Assembly: GCA_013152895.1 (NCBI GenBank)
Contig: JAADFN010000007.1
Location: 233 to 36,510 of the forward strand
DNA length: 36,278 nt
Source: Acidobacteriota bacterium
GTDB taxonomy: Bacteria > Acidobacteriota > Thermoanaerobaculia > Thermoanaerobaculales > Sulfomarinibacteraceae
Reading direction: 5' to 3'
The notes beneath the pieces are model-generated. The model worked only from the letters and a program-made list of their open reading frames with translations. It did no database searches and was not told the origin of the DNA. A program made the position numbers and the translations under genes. Positions 9,346 through 17,745 of this stretch are shown here, piece after piece. The first letter of the stretch is position 1; each line of letters opens with the position of its first letter.

Positions 9346-9374
9346 GCCCCCGCTCCTCCGGTGGGGGCCTTTTT
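9346..9374 (+). terminator. Rho-independent terminator of the tetR-RND operon
   Basis: GCCCCC (9346-9351) pairs with GGGGGC (9363-9368), extended inward by weaker pairs, and is followed by TTTTT at 9370-9374. It lies 34 nt after the RND stop codon. Confidence 0.88.
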
Positions 9375-9449
9375 CGTCTTCAAGAGAACCCATCGCACGG
9401 GCGGATGAATTGAAAACCGGGCCGTCTGAGGCCCCGCGAGGAGACCACG

Positions 9450-9455
9450 TACAAT
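9450..9455 (+). promoter_or_regulatory. Predicted -10 element for the DUF3187-like gene
   Basis: TACAAT lies seven bases before ATG 9463, so transcription would start at or next to the start codon. No good -35 is visible at 16-18 bp. Confidence 0.4.
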
Positions 9456-9462
9456 GAGCCCC

Positions 9463-10545
9463 ATGAAACGCCTCGTCGCCATTTCCGCCACTCTCTTCAT
9501 GATCATGACGGCTCTTTCGGCCGGGGCCCAGCAGGACCTCGGCCCGGTGGGGGTCAGGAACCAGCTCCCCTTCGATCAACTCTTCCTCGGACTGACGCCG
9601 GCCGGAGCCGCCACGCTCTCCAGCGGGAGGCTCCAGCTCTCGCTTTCGGCGAGCTGGTCGAACACGTTCATCATGTCCACGGGTATTCGCAACTGGATCG
9701 ATGACAACTGGAAACCGGGCCGCCACCACCTCACGCGTGCCGATCTCGAACGGATCGAGGCGGCATCGCCCGGGATGGATCTCTTTTTCTTTGACGGCGA
9801 GATTCTCCGTTGGAATGTCAGGCTCCACTACGGCCTGAGCAACACGATCGAGCTGACGCTGGACACCTCCGTCCAGAACCGGGGCGGCGGTTTTGCGGAC
9901 AGCTCCATCGAGTCGTTTCACGACCTCATCGACACGGGCAACGCGGACCGTTGGCGCTTCCTCCAGGATCACTTCGAGGTCTTCCTGAAGATGGGCGACC
10001 ATGAATATTTCCGCGACGGAACGCCGGGCAACACCGTCATGGGCGATACCAGCCTCGGCCTCAAGATCCGGTCGCCGCACCCATGGCTGGGATGGCTGGT
10101 TGCCGGCTCCGTCGCGGTCAAGGCCCCGACGGGCAACTCGAACCTCTTCGGCAGCTCGGGCGACTGGGACGAGCAAGTCGCCGGCTATGCCAGCCGCAAG
10201 CTCGGACCGGGGTGGCTGCATCTCAACGCGGCATACACCCTCATCGGCGATATCGACGCCCTTCCCGGCTTCGAGACGACCGACCTGTGGACATTCGTCG
10301 CCGGGTACGAGGTATGGAGCCCCAGTCACACGGTCAACTGGATCCTCCAGATGGAGATTTCGTCCTCGCCCTTTGCGGACGCCACCAACACCGACCTGTC
10401 CGATCCATCGTATCTCCTGCTCATCGGCGCGAGAATTCCAGCCGGCGCCAACGGATACGTGAGCTTCGCGGTCATCGAGAACGTGTTCAGGTTCGACAAC
10501 TCCACCGACCTCGCCCTGCACGCCGGCTACACCGTGACGTTTTAG
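9463..10545 (+). CDS. DUF3187-like outer-membrane beta-barrel protein
   Basis: The 360-residue product starts with a clear signal peptide (MKRLVAISATLFMIMTALSAGAQ). The mature part opens with a GPVGVRNQLPFDQLFLGL segment and a GRLQLSLSASWSNTF strand, then alternates amphipathic strands ending in an aromatic residue (final TVTF), as in outer-membrane barrels; I recognise the DUF3187 pattern (RNQ motif near the N-terminus, DGEI..WNVRLHYGL, GGGFADSSIESFHDLI). Two starts are possible. ATG 9454 has GAGGAG ten bases upstream; ATG 9463 gives a cleaner signal peptide and lies seven bases after TACAAT, fitting a leaderless transcript, so I prefer it. Function is unknown. It stands between the efflux operon and the sigma-factor pair but is separated by a terminator from the former. 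Confidence 0.8.
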   Translation: MKRLVAISATLFMIMTALSAGAQQDLGPVGVRNQLPFDQLFLGLTPAGAATLSSGRLQLSLSASWSNTFIMSTGIRNWIDDNWKPGRHHLTRADLERIEAASPGMDLFFFDGEILRWNVRLHYGLSNTIELTLDTSVQNRGGGFADSSIESFHDLIDTGNADRWRFLQDHFEVFLKMGDHEYFRDGTPGNTVMGDTSLGLKIRSPHPWLGWLVAGSVAVKAPTGNSNLFGSSGDWDEQVAGYASRKLGPGWLHLNAAYTLIGDIDALPGFETTDLWTFVAGYEVWSPSHTVNWILQMEISSSPFADATNTDLSDPSYLLLIGARIPAGANGYVSFAVIENVFRFDNSTDLALHAGYTVTF

Positions 10546-10548
10546 CCC

Positions 10549-10571
10549 GCACCACTCGTCATCCGTGGTGC
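10549..10571 (+). terminator. Hairpin after the DUF3187-like gene, weak terminator candidate
   Basis: GCACCAC (10549-10555) pairs with GTGGTGC (10565-10571) around a 9-nt loop, starting four bases after the stop codon. No T-run follows, so termination by this hairpin alone is doubtful. Confidence 0.35.
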
Positions 10572-10716
10572 ACCGCGCCCGGCGGCTTTCCTCCACACGC
10601 CCCTTCTCGCGGCCGGAGCACTGTCACACCGAGCGTGGGCGGCGATCCAACGATCCGGCACTCCGATACGTCTGAGTCTTGACCGCGGTCGAACGACACG
10701 TTTTGGAGGACGGCTC

Positions 10717-11343
10717 GTGAACGATACTGTACCAACCATGGTATGCGCAGAAACAGAGACCACCGGCGGCCACGCAACCTTCCCACGGGCCCAAGCGGAT
10801 CCTGATGGGATCACAGATCTCTTCGAACGCTATTACGATCTCATCCTGTCGTACACGGCCCGCCGCCTCCTCAACATGAGCGATGCCGAGGACGTCACCG
10901 CCGAGACGTTCAGCAGGGCCCTGACGGCCCTGCCGTCAATGTCGCCGGTGGCAGCCGCCCGCCGTGCCTGGCTGTACCGTACGGCGACCAACCTGATTCA
11001 TGACCTCCGGCGCCGCCGTGGCGCCCGGCCCGAGGTTCCACTCGCGACGATCGAGGAGTTGGGCCGGTGGATCGCGGACCCCGCCCGGGATCCTGAATCC
11101 CACGCCAACCAGCTCGAGGAGCTCCGGGAGATCGTCCGGGCGCTTCGCTCGCTCCCGGATAAGTACGAAAACGTCCTGGTCCTCCGTTTTTTCGAGGAGC
11201 TCAAGATCACGGAGATCGCTGATGTGCTCGGGATCCGCCCGGGCACAGTCAAGTGGCGGGTGCACGCGGCTCTTAGGAAGCTGGGCGCGGTTCTGACCGC
11301 CGATCCGTCATTCGAGCGTCTCGTCACCCGGAAAGGAGAATGA
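10717..11343 (+). CDS. ECF-type RNA polymerase sigma factor
   Basis: The 208-residue protein has sigma region 2 at about residues 29-95 (LFERYYDLILSYTARRL, then DAEDVTAETFSRAL, and WLYRTATNLIHDLRRRR) and region 4 at about 145-195 (LPDKYENVLVLRFFEELKITEIADVLGIRPGTVKWRVHAALRKLG, a typical helix-turn-helix). No region 1 or 3 is present, as in ECF factors. The GTG start is chosen because GGAGGA lies six bases upstream; ATG 10738 has no ribosome site. The next gene begins two bases after its stop and encodes a single-pass membrane protein, the usual partner arrangement for a sigma/anti-sigma pair. A 10-bp palindrome GACCGCGGTC at 10681-10690 lies upstream and could be a regulator site. The regulon cannot be told from this window. 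Confidence 0.9.
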   Translation: MNDTVPTMVCAETETTGGHATFPRAQADPDGITDLFERYYDLILSYTARRLLNMSDAEDVTAETFSRALTALPSMSPVAAARRAWLYRTATNLIHDLRRRRGARPEVPLATIEELGRWIADPARDPESHANQLEELREIVRALRSLPDKYENVLVLRFFEELKITEIADVLGIRPGTVKWRVHAALRKLGAVLTADPSFERLVTRKGE

Positions 11344-11345
11344 TC

Positions 11346-12548
11346 ATGAAGCCGAAAGACACCGCACGCCACGTGCTCGAAACCTTTTCGCCCCCGCACT
11401 TCGCCAACCCGGAGCATCGCGAAAAGCTCCACGGGCAGCTCGCGATCCGCGCCGCCCAGGCGTCGATGCGCACCACACCTGGCCCGACGCCTCGCTCACC
11501 GTGGCGCCCCCGCCTCCGCCTCGCAGCGGCCGTGACGGGCGCAGCAGTGATCGCCCTCGCCGCCTTTCTGGCGTTGGCGCCGCCCGAGAACCTGTTCGCC
11601 CGCGCCCTCAAACAGGCTGCCCGCTACCCGGTGGTGCACTACCGCCTGATGACTCGGGCCATGGCCAACACATGGGGGATCGTTTTTGACCCGAGGCAGC
11701 CGCTGACCGCCAACGCCGAGGTCTGGATTCATCTCGGGAAAGATGGTGCACCGCAAGCCGTCCGGTACGACTCCGGCCTCACCACCGGCGATCGCTTCGA
11801 GCGGCTCATCCGCGACGGCGAAATCGTCACCTACAAGCCCGCCGTCCGGTGGGCGTGGAAGATGCGGGGCGACCCCACGCCGTTCCTGCGTCTCGGCCCG
11901 CTGTCCATCCTGACAACCGCGCGCGCGCTCGACCGAAAGCAGTACGCGGTCCACCACGGCAACGGCGAGCTGACCGCCGTGGCGGTGATTCCGCCGACGG
12001 CCAGGCCGGCCGGCCGCGTGCCCGTTCGCCTGAACGAGCTGAAGACCCGGGACACGTTCGTGTTCGATGCCCACTCCGGCCTGCTTCGGCGGGTGACGAT
12101 CGAGGGTTTCTGGCAGCATCGGTGGATCACGCTCGCCAAGATCTCGAACATCCAGTACCTCGACTTCGATCCGGCCGTCTTCCGCCTCGCTCTGGCCCCG
12201 GACACCGTCTGGTCTGCTGGTCAAACCGCCTCCAGCCAGCCGAACGGGGAGACTCCCGAAGAGACCGCCAAGACCTTCCTCCACGCATGGATCTCCCAGG
12301 ACAAGGCAACGCTCCGGGCGCTTGGCGGCGGAACCCCGTACGATGCGCTGCTCGATCCTGCCCGCACCGGATCCCCGGCGCCCGTCGCCGTCGTATCCGT
12401 CGGTAGCGCGGAGCACGATCCCGACGGGATCTATCCCGGCGTCTGGATCCCGTACGCCGTGCGGTTCCCCAACGGGAACGTCAGGCATGGCCGTCTCGCT
12501 CTCAAGCAGAACTCCCGCGGAAGCTGGTTCGTCAACGGCGGCGTCTGA
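11346..12548 (+). CDS. Single-pass membrane protein, probable anti-sigma partner with periplasmic sensor and NTF2-like tail
   Basis: The 400-residue protein has a cytoplasmic N-terminus of about 50 residues, one membrane helix (about 53-75, LRLAAAVTGAAVIALAAFLAL) and a large periplasmic part. The first periplasmic portion (about 85-280), with VHYRLMTRAMAN, a WAWKM strand and YLDFDPAVFRLA, resembles the lipoprotein-carrier-like fold of RseB/DUF4367-type sensors. The last about 105 residues (ETPEETAKTFLHAWISQDKATLRAL ... VNGGV) look like an NTF2-like domain. No HxxxCxxC zinc anti-sigma motif is seen. ATG 11346 is preferred over ATG 11340 because GGAG at 11335-11338 is seven bases from the former and only one from the latter. 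An anti-sigma role is inferred from position and topology. Confidence 0.7.
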   Translation: MKPKDTARHVLETFSPPHFANPEHREKLHGQLAIRAAQASMRTTPGPTPRSPWRPRLRLAAAVTGAAVIALAAFLALAPPENLFARALKQAARYPVVHYRLMTRAMANTWGIVFDPRQPLTANAEVWIHLGKDGAPQAVRYDSGLTTGDRFERLIRDGEIVTYKPAVRWAWKMRGDPTPFLRLGPLSILTTARALDRKQYAVHHGNGELTAVAVIPPTARPAGRVPVRLNELKTRDTFVFDAHSGLLRRVTIEGFWQHRWITLAKISNIQYLDFDPAVFRLALAPDTVWSAGQTASSQPNGETPEETAKTFLHAWISQDKATLRALGGGTPYDALLDPARTGSPAPVAVVSVGSAEHDPDGIYPGVWIPYAVRFPNGNVRHGRLALKQNSRGSWFVNGGV

Positions 12549-12566
12549 GGCTCGCCCGGCACCGAT

Positions 12567-12598
12567 GATACGGCCCGCCTCGCGAGGCGGGCCGTATC
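12567..12598. terminator. Perfect 32-bp palindrome, probable terminator of the sigma/anti-sigma operon
   Basis: GATACGGCCCGCCTCG is followed immediately by its exact reverse complement (16+16 bp), 18 nt after the stop codon at 12548. Only CTTC follows on the plus strand rather than a T-run. It probably ends the operon or blocks read-through into purL, but it could also be a protein-binding site. Confidence 0.6.
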
Positions 12599-12740
12599 CT
12601 TCGTGCCAGGCATCCAGGTTTCCGTGATTTGGCGAAGACGGGCGGGGAGATCCATCCCGTAACGTCCGAAAGCGAGCCTTCGGTTGTCACACCATCATTG
12701 CCGGGTGGCGCTCGGGGGCGATCCCTGGTACAACCTGACC

Positions 12741-15700
12741 ATGCGTGTCGACCACTATTTCCGTTCGCCGGGGTTGGCTCCGAGCCAGGCCTCCGCGCTC
12801 CTCAAACGGGCGCGGAGGGAGGCCGTCGCCGGCCTCGAGGGGATCGAGACCGAGGTCTGTTTCAACGTCGAGCTGACGCGCGAGCTGACCCCCGGGGAGT
12901 CCGCCATTCTCCGGTGGCTGCTGGCCGAGACGTTCGATCCAGGTGGGTTCGCGGCGTCGAGCTTCCTCGATCCGGCGCGCGGTCCCGTACTCGAGGTCGG
13001 ACCGCGGATGACGTTCACGACGGCGTGGTCGACCAACGCGGTTTCGGTCTGCCGCGCGTGCGGGCTCGGCGCGGTCCGCCGGATCGGACGCTCCCGCCGA
13101 TACCTCCTGGCCGGCGCCGGACCGCTCGATGCGGACCAGGGGCGCGCCTTCCTCGCGCTGGTGCACGACCGGATGACAGAGTGCCCGTACCCGGAACCGA
13201 TCCGCTCGTTCGCCACGGGGATCGAGCCGGAGCCGGTGCGCATCGTGCCGGTCCTCGAGGAGGGACGGGCCGCGCTGGAGCGGCTGAATCGACAGATGGG
13301 GCTCGCGTTCGACGAGGCGGACCTCGAGTACTACACCAGGCTCTTCACCGAGAAGCTGCGCCGCAATCCGACCGACGTCGAGCTCTTCGACATCGCCCAG
13401 TCGAACAGCGAGCACTCCCGCCACTGGTTCTTCAAGGGCCGGCTCGTGATCGATGGCGAGGAGATGGCGGATGCGCTGATGTCCGTCGTCCGGGCGCCGC
13501 TCGACGCCAACCCCAACAACAGCGTCATCGCGTTTTCCGACAACTCGAGCTCGATCCGTGGGTTCGCCACGCCGGCCGTCATCCCCTCGCGCCCCGGCCG
13601 GCCGGCGCCGCTGGAGGAGCGAACGCTCGACCTCGACGTCATCTTCACCGCGGAGACCCACAACTTCCCTTCCGGCGTCGCGCCCTTCCCGGGCGCCGAG
13701 ACCGGATCCGGCGGCCGGATCCGCGACACGCACGCGGCCGGGCGCGGCTCGCTCGTCGTCGCGGGTACGGCCGGGTACTGCGTCGGGAACCTGCGCATCC
13801 CGGGCGCGGAGATGCCGTGGGAGGATCGCGGCTTCGACTATCCCCCGACGTTGGCCTCCCCGCTCGAGATCGAGATCGAGGCGTCGAACGGCGCGTCGGA
13901 TTACGGCAACAAGTTCGGAGAGCCGCTGATCGCCGGGTTCACCCGCTCCTTCGGCCTGCGCCTGCCCTCCGGCGAACGGCGGGAGTGGATCAAACCGATC
14001 ATGTTCTCGGGCGGGATCGGGCTGATCGATCACCGCCACTCCAGCAAGGGCGACCCGGAGCCGGGGATGCTCGTCGTCAAGGTCGGCGGACCGGCGTACC
14101 GGATCGGCATGGGCGGTGGTGCCGCCTCGTCGATGGTCCAGGGGGAGAACGCCGGTGAGCTCGACTTCAACGCGGTCCAGCGCGGCGACGCGGAGATGGA
14201 GCAGAAGCTCAACCGCGTGATCCGCGCCTGCTCGGAGCTCGGCGAGAACAACCCGATCGTCTCCATTCACGACCAGGGAGCCGGCGGCAACTGCAACGTC
14301 CTCAAGGAGATCGTTGCGCCGGCCGGGGCGCGCATCGAGATCCGGGAGATCCCCGTTGGGGACGAAACGCTCTCGGTGCTCGAGATCTGGGGCGCGGAGT
14401 ACCAGGAAAACGATGCGCTCCTGGTCCGTCCCGCCCACGCGGAGCTCTTCCGGGCCCTGTGCGAACGGGAGCAGGTCCCCTGCGCATTCGTGGGGACGGT
14501 GACGGGGGACGGCCGGATCGTGGTCCACGACGAGCGCGACGGCTCCACGCCGGTCGATCTCGACCTCGAGGACGTCCTCGGCGACATGCCCCGCAAGACG
14601 TTCGAGCTCGAGCGCATCGAGCCGGAGCTCGAACCGGTGCGTCTACCCGAAGGCACCGGCGTCCGCGACGCCCTCGACCGGGTGCTACGCCTGCTCTCCG
14701 TCGGGTCGAAGCGGTTCCTGACGACGAAGGTGGACCGCGCCGTCACCGGCCTCGTGGCGCGCCAGCAGTGCGCCGGCCCGCTCCAGCTGACCGTGTCCGA
14801 CGTCGCCGTCATCGCCACCGGACACCGGGCCACGACGGGCGGTGCCACGGCCATCGGCGAGCAGCCGCTCAAGGGCCTCGTCGATCCCGCCGCCATGGCC
14901 CGGATGAGCGTGGGCGAGGCGTTGACCAACCTGGTCTGGGCTCGCGTGACGGCGCTCGAAGACGTTCGCTGCTCGGCCAACTGGATGTGGGCCGCCAAGC
15001 TGCCCGGCGAGGGCGCGCGCCTGTGGGACGCGGCGGTCGCGATGCGGGACCTGATGCTCGAGCTGGGAATCGCCGTCGACGGCGGCAAGGACAGCCTCTC
15101 GATGGCCGCCCTGGCCCCGGGGCAGCACGGCGGGACTGAAACGGTCAAGGCCCCAGGCGCTCTCGTCATCTCCGCCTACTGCACCTGTCCCGATATCACG
15201 GCCACGGTGACGCCGGATCTCGAGCTGCCGGGAACGGGTCGGCTGCTGTTCATCGACCTCGGATCCGGCCACAACCGCCTCGGTGGCTCGGCGCTGGCCC
15301 AGGTCTTCGGCCAGGCCGGCGACGAGGTGCCCGACGTCGACGATCCGGCCCTCCTGGCGCGCAGCTTCAACGCCACGCAGGAGCTCCTGGCGCGTGGCCT
15401 CGTCACCGCCGGCCACGACCGGTCGGACGGTGGCCTGATCACGACGCTACTCGAGATGGCGTTTGCCGGCAACTGCGGGCTCGACGCCGACGTGCCGGGC
15501 GGTAGCGGTGATCCGCTGGCGGTGCTGTTCGCCGAGGAGCTTGGCCTCGTGCTCGAGATCGGCGAGGGAGACCTGGACGAGGCGAAGCACATCCTGGAGG
15601 AGCACGGCGTGCCCGCCACGGTCATCGGGACGACGCTGGCCGAACCAAGGATCCGCATCCGCGTCGGGGGCAAACCGGTCCTCGACGAGGACATGCGGAC

Positions 15701-16661
15701 GCTGCGGGACGCCTGGGAGGCGACGTCGTTCGCCCTCGACCGGCTGCAGGCCGATCCCGCCTGCGTCGAGCGGGAACGCTCCGGGCTCGCCGCACGCACG
15801 GCGCCGGCGTTTGCGCTCTCCTTCCGGCCGCGGAACACCGCCCCCGCCGTCCTCGCCAAGAGCGCCTCGTTCCCGGTCGCGGTGCTGCGGGAGGAGGGAT
15901 CCAACTCCGACCGCGAGATGGCGGCCGCCCTCCTGGCCGCCGGCTTCGAGCCGTGGGACGTCACGATGTCGGACCTTCTCGACGGCGGGATCACCCTCGA
16001 CCGGTTCCGCGGCATGGTCGCCGTCGGCGGCTTCTCCTACGCCGACGTCCTCGATTCCGCCAAGGGGTGGGCCGGGGTGATCCGCTTCAACCCGGCGCTG
16101 CGGGCACAGTTCGGCGCCTTCGCGGACCGGGACGACACGTTCATGCTCGGCGTCTGCAACGGCTGCCAGCTCTTTGCGCTGCTGGGGCTCGTCCCCTGGC
16201 GCGGCATCCCGGACGAGACACAACCCCGCTTCATCCGGAACGCCTCGGGACGCTTCGAATCGCGCTTCGCCACCGTCCGGATCCTCGAGAGCCCGTCGAT
16301 CTTCCTCCGCGGCATGGAGGGCTCCGTGCTCGGCATCTGGCTCCAGCACGGCGAGGGCCGGGCGCACTTCCCCGACCCTGCGACGCTCGAACGTGTCGAG
16401 GCGGAGGCGCTGGCGCCCGTGCGGTACGCCGATGACGCCGGTGAGCCTACCCAAACCTACCCGTTCAACCCGAACGGCTCGCCCCACGGCATCGCAGCGC
16501 TGAGCTCGCCCGACGGCCGCATCCTGGCGATCATGCCCCACCCCGAGCGCACCTTCTTGAAGTGGCAGTGGGGATGGATGCCCCAAGGGTGGCGGCGGGA
16601 GCTCGAGGCCTCCCCCTGGCTCAGGTTCTTCCAGAATGCGCGCGAGTGGTGCGGCACGTGA
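12741..16661 (+). CDS. purL: Phosphoribosylformylglycinamidine synthase, large single-chain form
   Basis: The enzyme converts FGAR, ATP and glutamine to FGAM in purine synthesis. The 1306-residue length matches the long one-chain type. Order: N-terminal PurS-like domain, linker, two AIRS/PurM-like ATP-binding halves (HNFPSGVAPFPGAETGSGGRIRD at about 305; HDQGAGGNCNVLKEI at about 510; VDGGKDSLSM at about 780), and a C-terminal glutaminase with nucleophile C1139 in LGVCNGCQL and MPHPERTF near the end. Start: ATG 12741 gives MRVDHYFRSPG, which aligns with the family N-terminus; an upstream TTG frame would add unrelated residues. TACAAC lies six bases before this ATG and no ribosome site is present, so leaderless expression is possible. 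No other pur gene is nearby. Confidence 0.96.
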   Translation: MRVDHYFRSPGLAPSQASALLKRARREAVAGLEGIETEVCFNVELTRELTPGESAILRWLLAETFDPGGFAASSFLDPARGPVLEVGPRMTFTTAWSTNAVSVCRACGLGAVRRIGRSRRYLLAGAGPLDADQGRAFLALVHDRMTECPYPEPIRSFATGIEPEPVRIVPVLEEGRAALERLNRQMGLAFDEADLEYYTRLFTEKLRRNPTDVELFDIAQSNSEHSRHWFFKGRLVIDGEEMADALMSVVRAPLDANPNNSVIAFSDNSSSIRGFATPAVIPSRPGRPAPLEERTLDLDVIFTAETHNFPSGVAPFPGAETGSGGRIRDTHAAGRGSLVVAGTAGYCVGNLRIPGAEMPWEDRGFDYPPTLASPLEIEIEASNGASDYGNKFGEPLIAGFTRSFGLRLPSGERREWIKPIMFSGGIGLIDHRHSSKGDPEPGMLVVKVGGPAYRIGMGGGAASSMVQGENAGELDFNAVQRGDAEMEQKLNRVIRACSELGENNPIVSIHDQGAGGNCNVLKEIVAPAGARIEIREIPVGDETLSVLEIWGAEYQENDALLVRPAHAELFRALCEREQVPCAFVGTVTGDGRIVVHDERDGSTPVDLDLEDVLGDMPRKTFELERIEPELEPVRLPEGTGVRDALDRVLRLLSVGSKRFLTTKVDRAVTGLVARQQCAGPLQLTVSDVAVIATGHRATTGGATAIGEQPLKGLVDPAAMARMSVGEALTNLVWARVTALEDVRCSANWMWAAKLPGEGARLWDAAVAMRDLMLELGIAVDGGKDSLSMAALAPGQHGGTETVKAPGALVISAYCTCPDITATVTPDLELPGTGRLLFIDLGSGHNRLGGSALAQVFGQAGDEVPDVDDPALLARSFNATQELLARGLVTAGHDRSDGGLITTLLEMAFAGNCGLDADVPGGSGDPLAVLFAEELGLVLEIGEGDLDEAKHILEEHGVPATVIGTTLAEPRIRIRVGGKPVLDEDMRTLRDAWEATSFALDRLQADPACVERERSGLAARTAPAFALSFRPRNTAPAVLAKSASFPVAVLREEGSNSDREMAAALLAAGFEPWDVTMSDLLDGGITLDRFRGMVAVGGFSYADVLDSAKGWAGVIRFNPALRAQFGAFADRDDTFMLGVCNGCQLFALLGLVPWRGIPDETQPRFIRNASGRFESRFATVRILESPSIFLRGMEGSVLGIWLQHGEGRAHFPDPATLERVEAEALAPVRYADDAGEPTQTYPFNPNGSPHGIAALSSPDGRILAIMPHPERTFLKWQWGWMPQGWRRELEASPWLRFFQNAREWCGT

Positions 16662-16811
16662 TCCGCAGCCCGGTGCACAGCGGCGGCGCCCGGCCGCTTC
16701 CGGCAGCGACGCCGATCCCTCGTTTCCGTCGTGAATCGTGTATCATGCGCGCGCTGCGAGCCGGCCGTTGCGCCGGAACACCGTGAGCTTCGCAATACGA
16801 GGAGGCAGACC

Positions 16812-17228
16812 ATGATCGAGCGTACCCTGACCATCATCAAGCCGGACTCCGTTGAGAAAAAGAACGTCGGCGCCATCATCGCCCACCTGGAGAGCGAGGG
16901 GTTCGAGATCCTGGCGGCCCGGATGACACGCCTGAGTGAGGCCCAGGCCCGCGCGTTTTACGAGGTGCACAAGGAACGGCCGTTCTACAACGACCTGGTC
17001 GCCTACATGACCTCCGGGCCGGTCTGGCCGATGTGCCTCCAGCGCGAGGACGCGATCGGGTACCTGCGCAAGGTGATGGGCGCGACCAACCCGGCCGAGG
17101 CCGAGCCGGGCACGATCCGCGCGCTGTACGGCGAATCGATCGAGCGCAACGCCATCCACGGCTCCGACTCTCCCGAGAACGCCGCCGGGGAGATCGCCTT
17201 CTTCTTTCCGACCGCGGACCTGGCCTGA
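16812..17228 (+). CDS. ndk: Nucleoside diphosphate kinase
   Basis: It transfers the gamma-phosphate of ATP to other nucleoside diphosphates through a phosphohistidine. The 138-residue length and full motif set fit: ERTLTIIKPDSVEK at the N-terminus, FYEVHKERPFY at about 52-62, TSGPV at about 71 and the active site NAIHGSDS with H116. ATG 16812 has GGAGG at 16801-16805, six bases away; an earlier in-frame start at 16731 would add an unrelated tail. A TATCAT at 16741 may be the -10 of its promoter, leaving a leader of about 60 nt. It follows purL and precedes the dCMP deaminase, so nucleotide metabolism genes are grouped here. Confidence 0.96.
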   Translation: MIERTLTIIKPDSVEKKNVGAIIAHLESEGFEILAARMTRLSEAQARAFYEVHKERPFYNDLVAYMTSGPVWPMCLQREDAIGYLRKVMGATNPAEAEPGTIRALYGESIERNAIHGSDSPENAAGEIAFFFPTADLA

Positions 17229-17273
17229 CACCGGCCGGCGGCGCGTCCCGGCGCACTGTCCGGGCCGTTCCGA

Positions 17274-17279
17274 TATACT
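17274..17279 (+). promoter_or_regulatory. Predicted -10 element of the dCMP deaminase-pfkA-trmB unit
   Basis: TATACT matches the -10 consensus at five of six positions and is seven bases before the ATG at 17287. No good -35 is seen. Confidence 0.5.
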
Positions 17280-17286
17280 TCCGCGC

Positions 17287-17745
17287 ATGACACGAGTCAG
17301 CTGGAACCGGTATTTCATGAACCTTGCGATCCAGGTCGCGACGCGCTCCACGTGTCCCCGCAAGCACGTCGGCGCCGTGATCGTCCGGGACAAGACCATT
17401 CTCTCGACGGGGTACAACGGCTCGATCCGTGGCGCGTCCCACTGCACCGAGGCGGGATGCCTGATGGAGAACGGCCATTGCATCCGAACGGTCCACGCGG
17501 AGGCAAACGCGCTGGTCCAGGCGGCGCGCAACGGGGTCCGCCTGGAAGGCGCGGAAATCTACGTGACCGCCTCACCCTGTTTCAACTGCTTCAAGCTGAT
17601 CGCGAACGCCGGCCTGAAGACCATCTATTATGGAGAGCTGTACCGGGACGAGCGCGTGTTGCGATTCGCCGACGAGCTCGGGATCCGCATGATCCATCTC
17701 GGGCTTTCCAGCGATGACGTTCCCAAGGAGGTCACAGATGTCTGA
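17287..17745 (+). CDS. Deoxycytidylate (dCMP) deaminase family protein
   Basis: The 152-residue zinc deaminase converts dCMP to dUMP, feeding dTTP synthesis. The catalytic HAE motif is H70-A71-E72 (TVHAEAN) and the second zinc ligands are C98 and C101 in SPCFNC. The N-terminus WNRYFMNLAIQVATRSTCPRKHVGAVIV and the GYNG segment are typical of the dCMP/ComEB type rather than free-base cytidine deaminase. ATG 17287 has no ribosome site, but TATACT at 17274-17279 is seven bases upstream, so a leaderless mRNA is likely. The 3' end overlaps pfkA by eight bases, so both are probably co-transcribed. Confidence 0.93.
   Translation: MTRVSWNRYFMNLAIQVATRSTCPRKHVGAVIVRDKTILSTGYNGSIRGASHCTEAGCLMENGHCIRTVHAEANALVQAARNGVRLEGAEIYVTASPCFNCFKLIANAGLKTIYYGELYRDERVLRFADELGIRMIHLGLSSDDVPKEVTDV

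Noticed and set aside
9438-9454. GAGGAG with ATG 9454 as the start of the DUF3187-like gene
   Set aside because: The spacing of ten bases is long and the extra MSP makes a poorer signal peptide than ATG 9463; kept only as an alternative.
10679-10707. TTGACC before the ECF sigma gene as a sigma-70 -35
   Set aside because: The hexamer 17 bp downstream is TTTGGA, not a -10, and the GAAC at 10691 has no CGT at the ECF spacing.
12629-14158. Plus-strand open frame (509 codons) overlapping the start of purL
   Set aside because: It is another frame of purL; the product is Arg/Gly-rich and domain-free.
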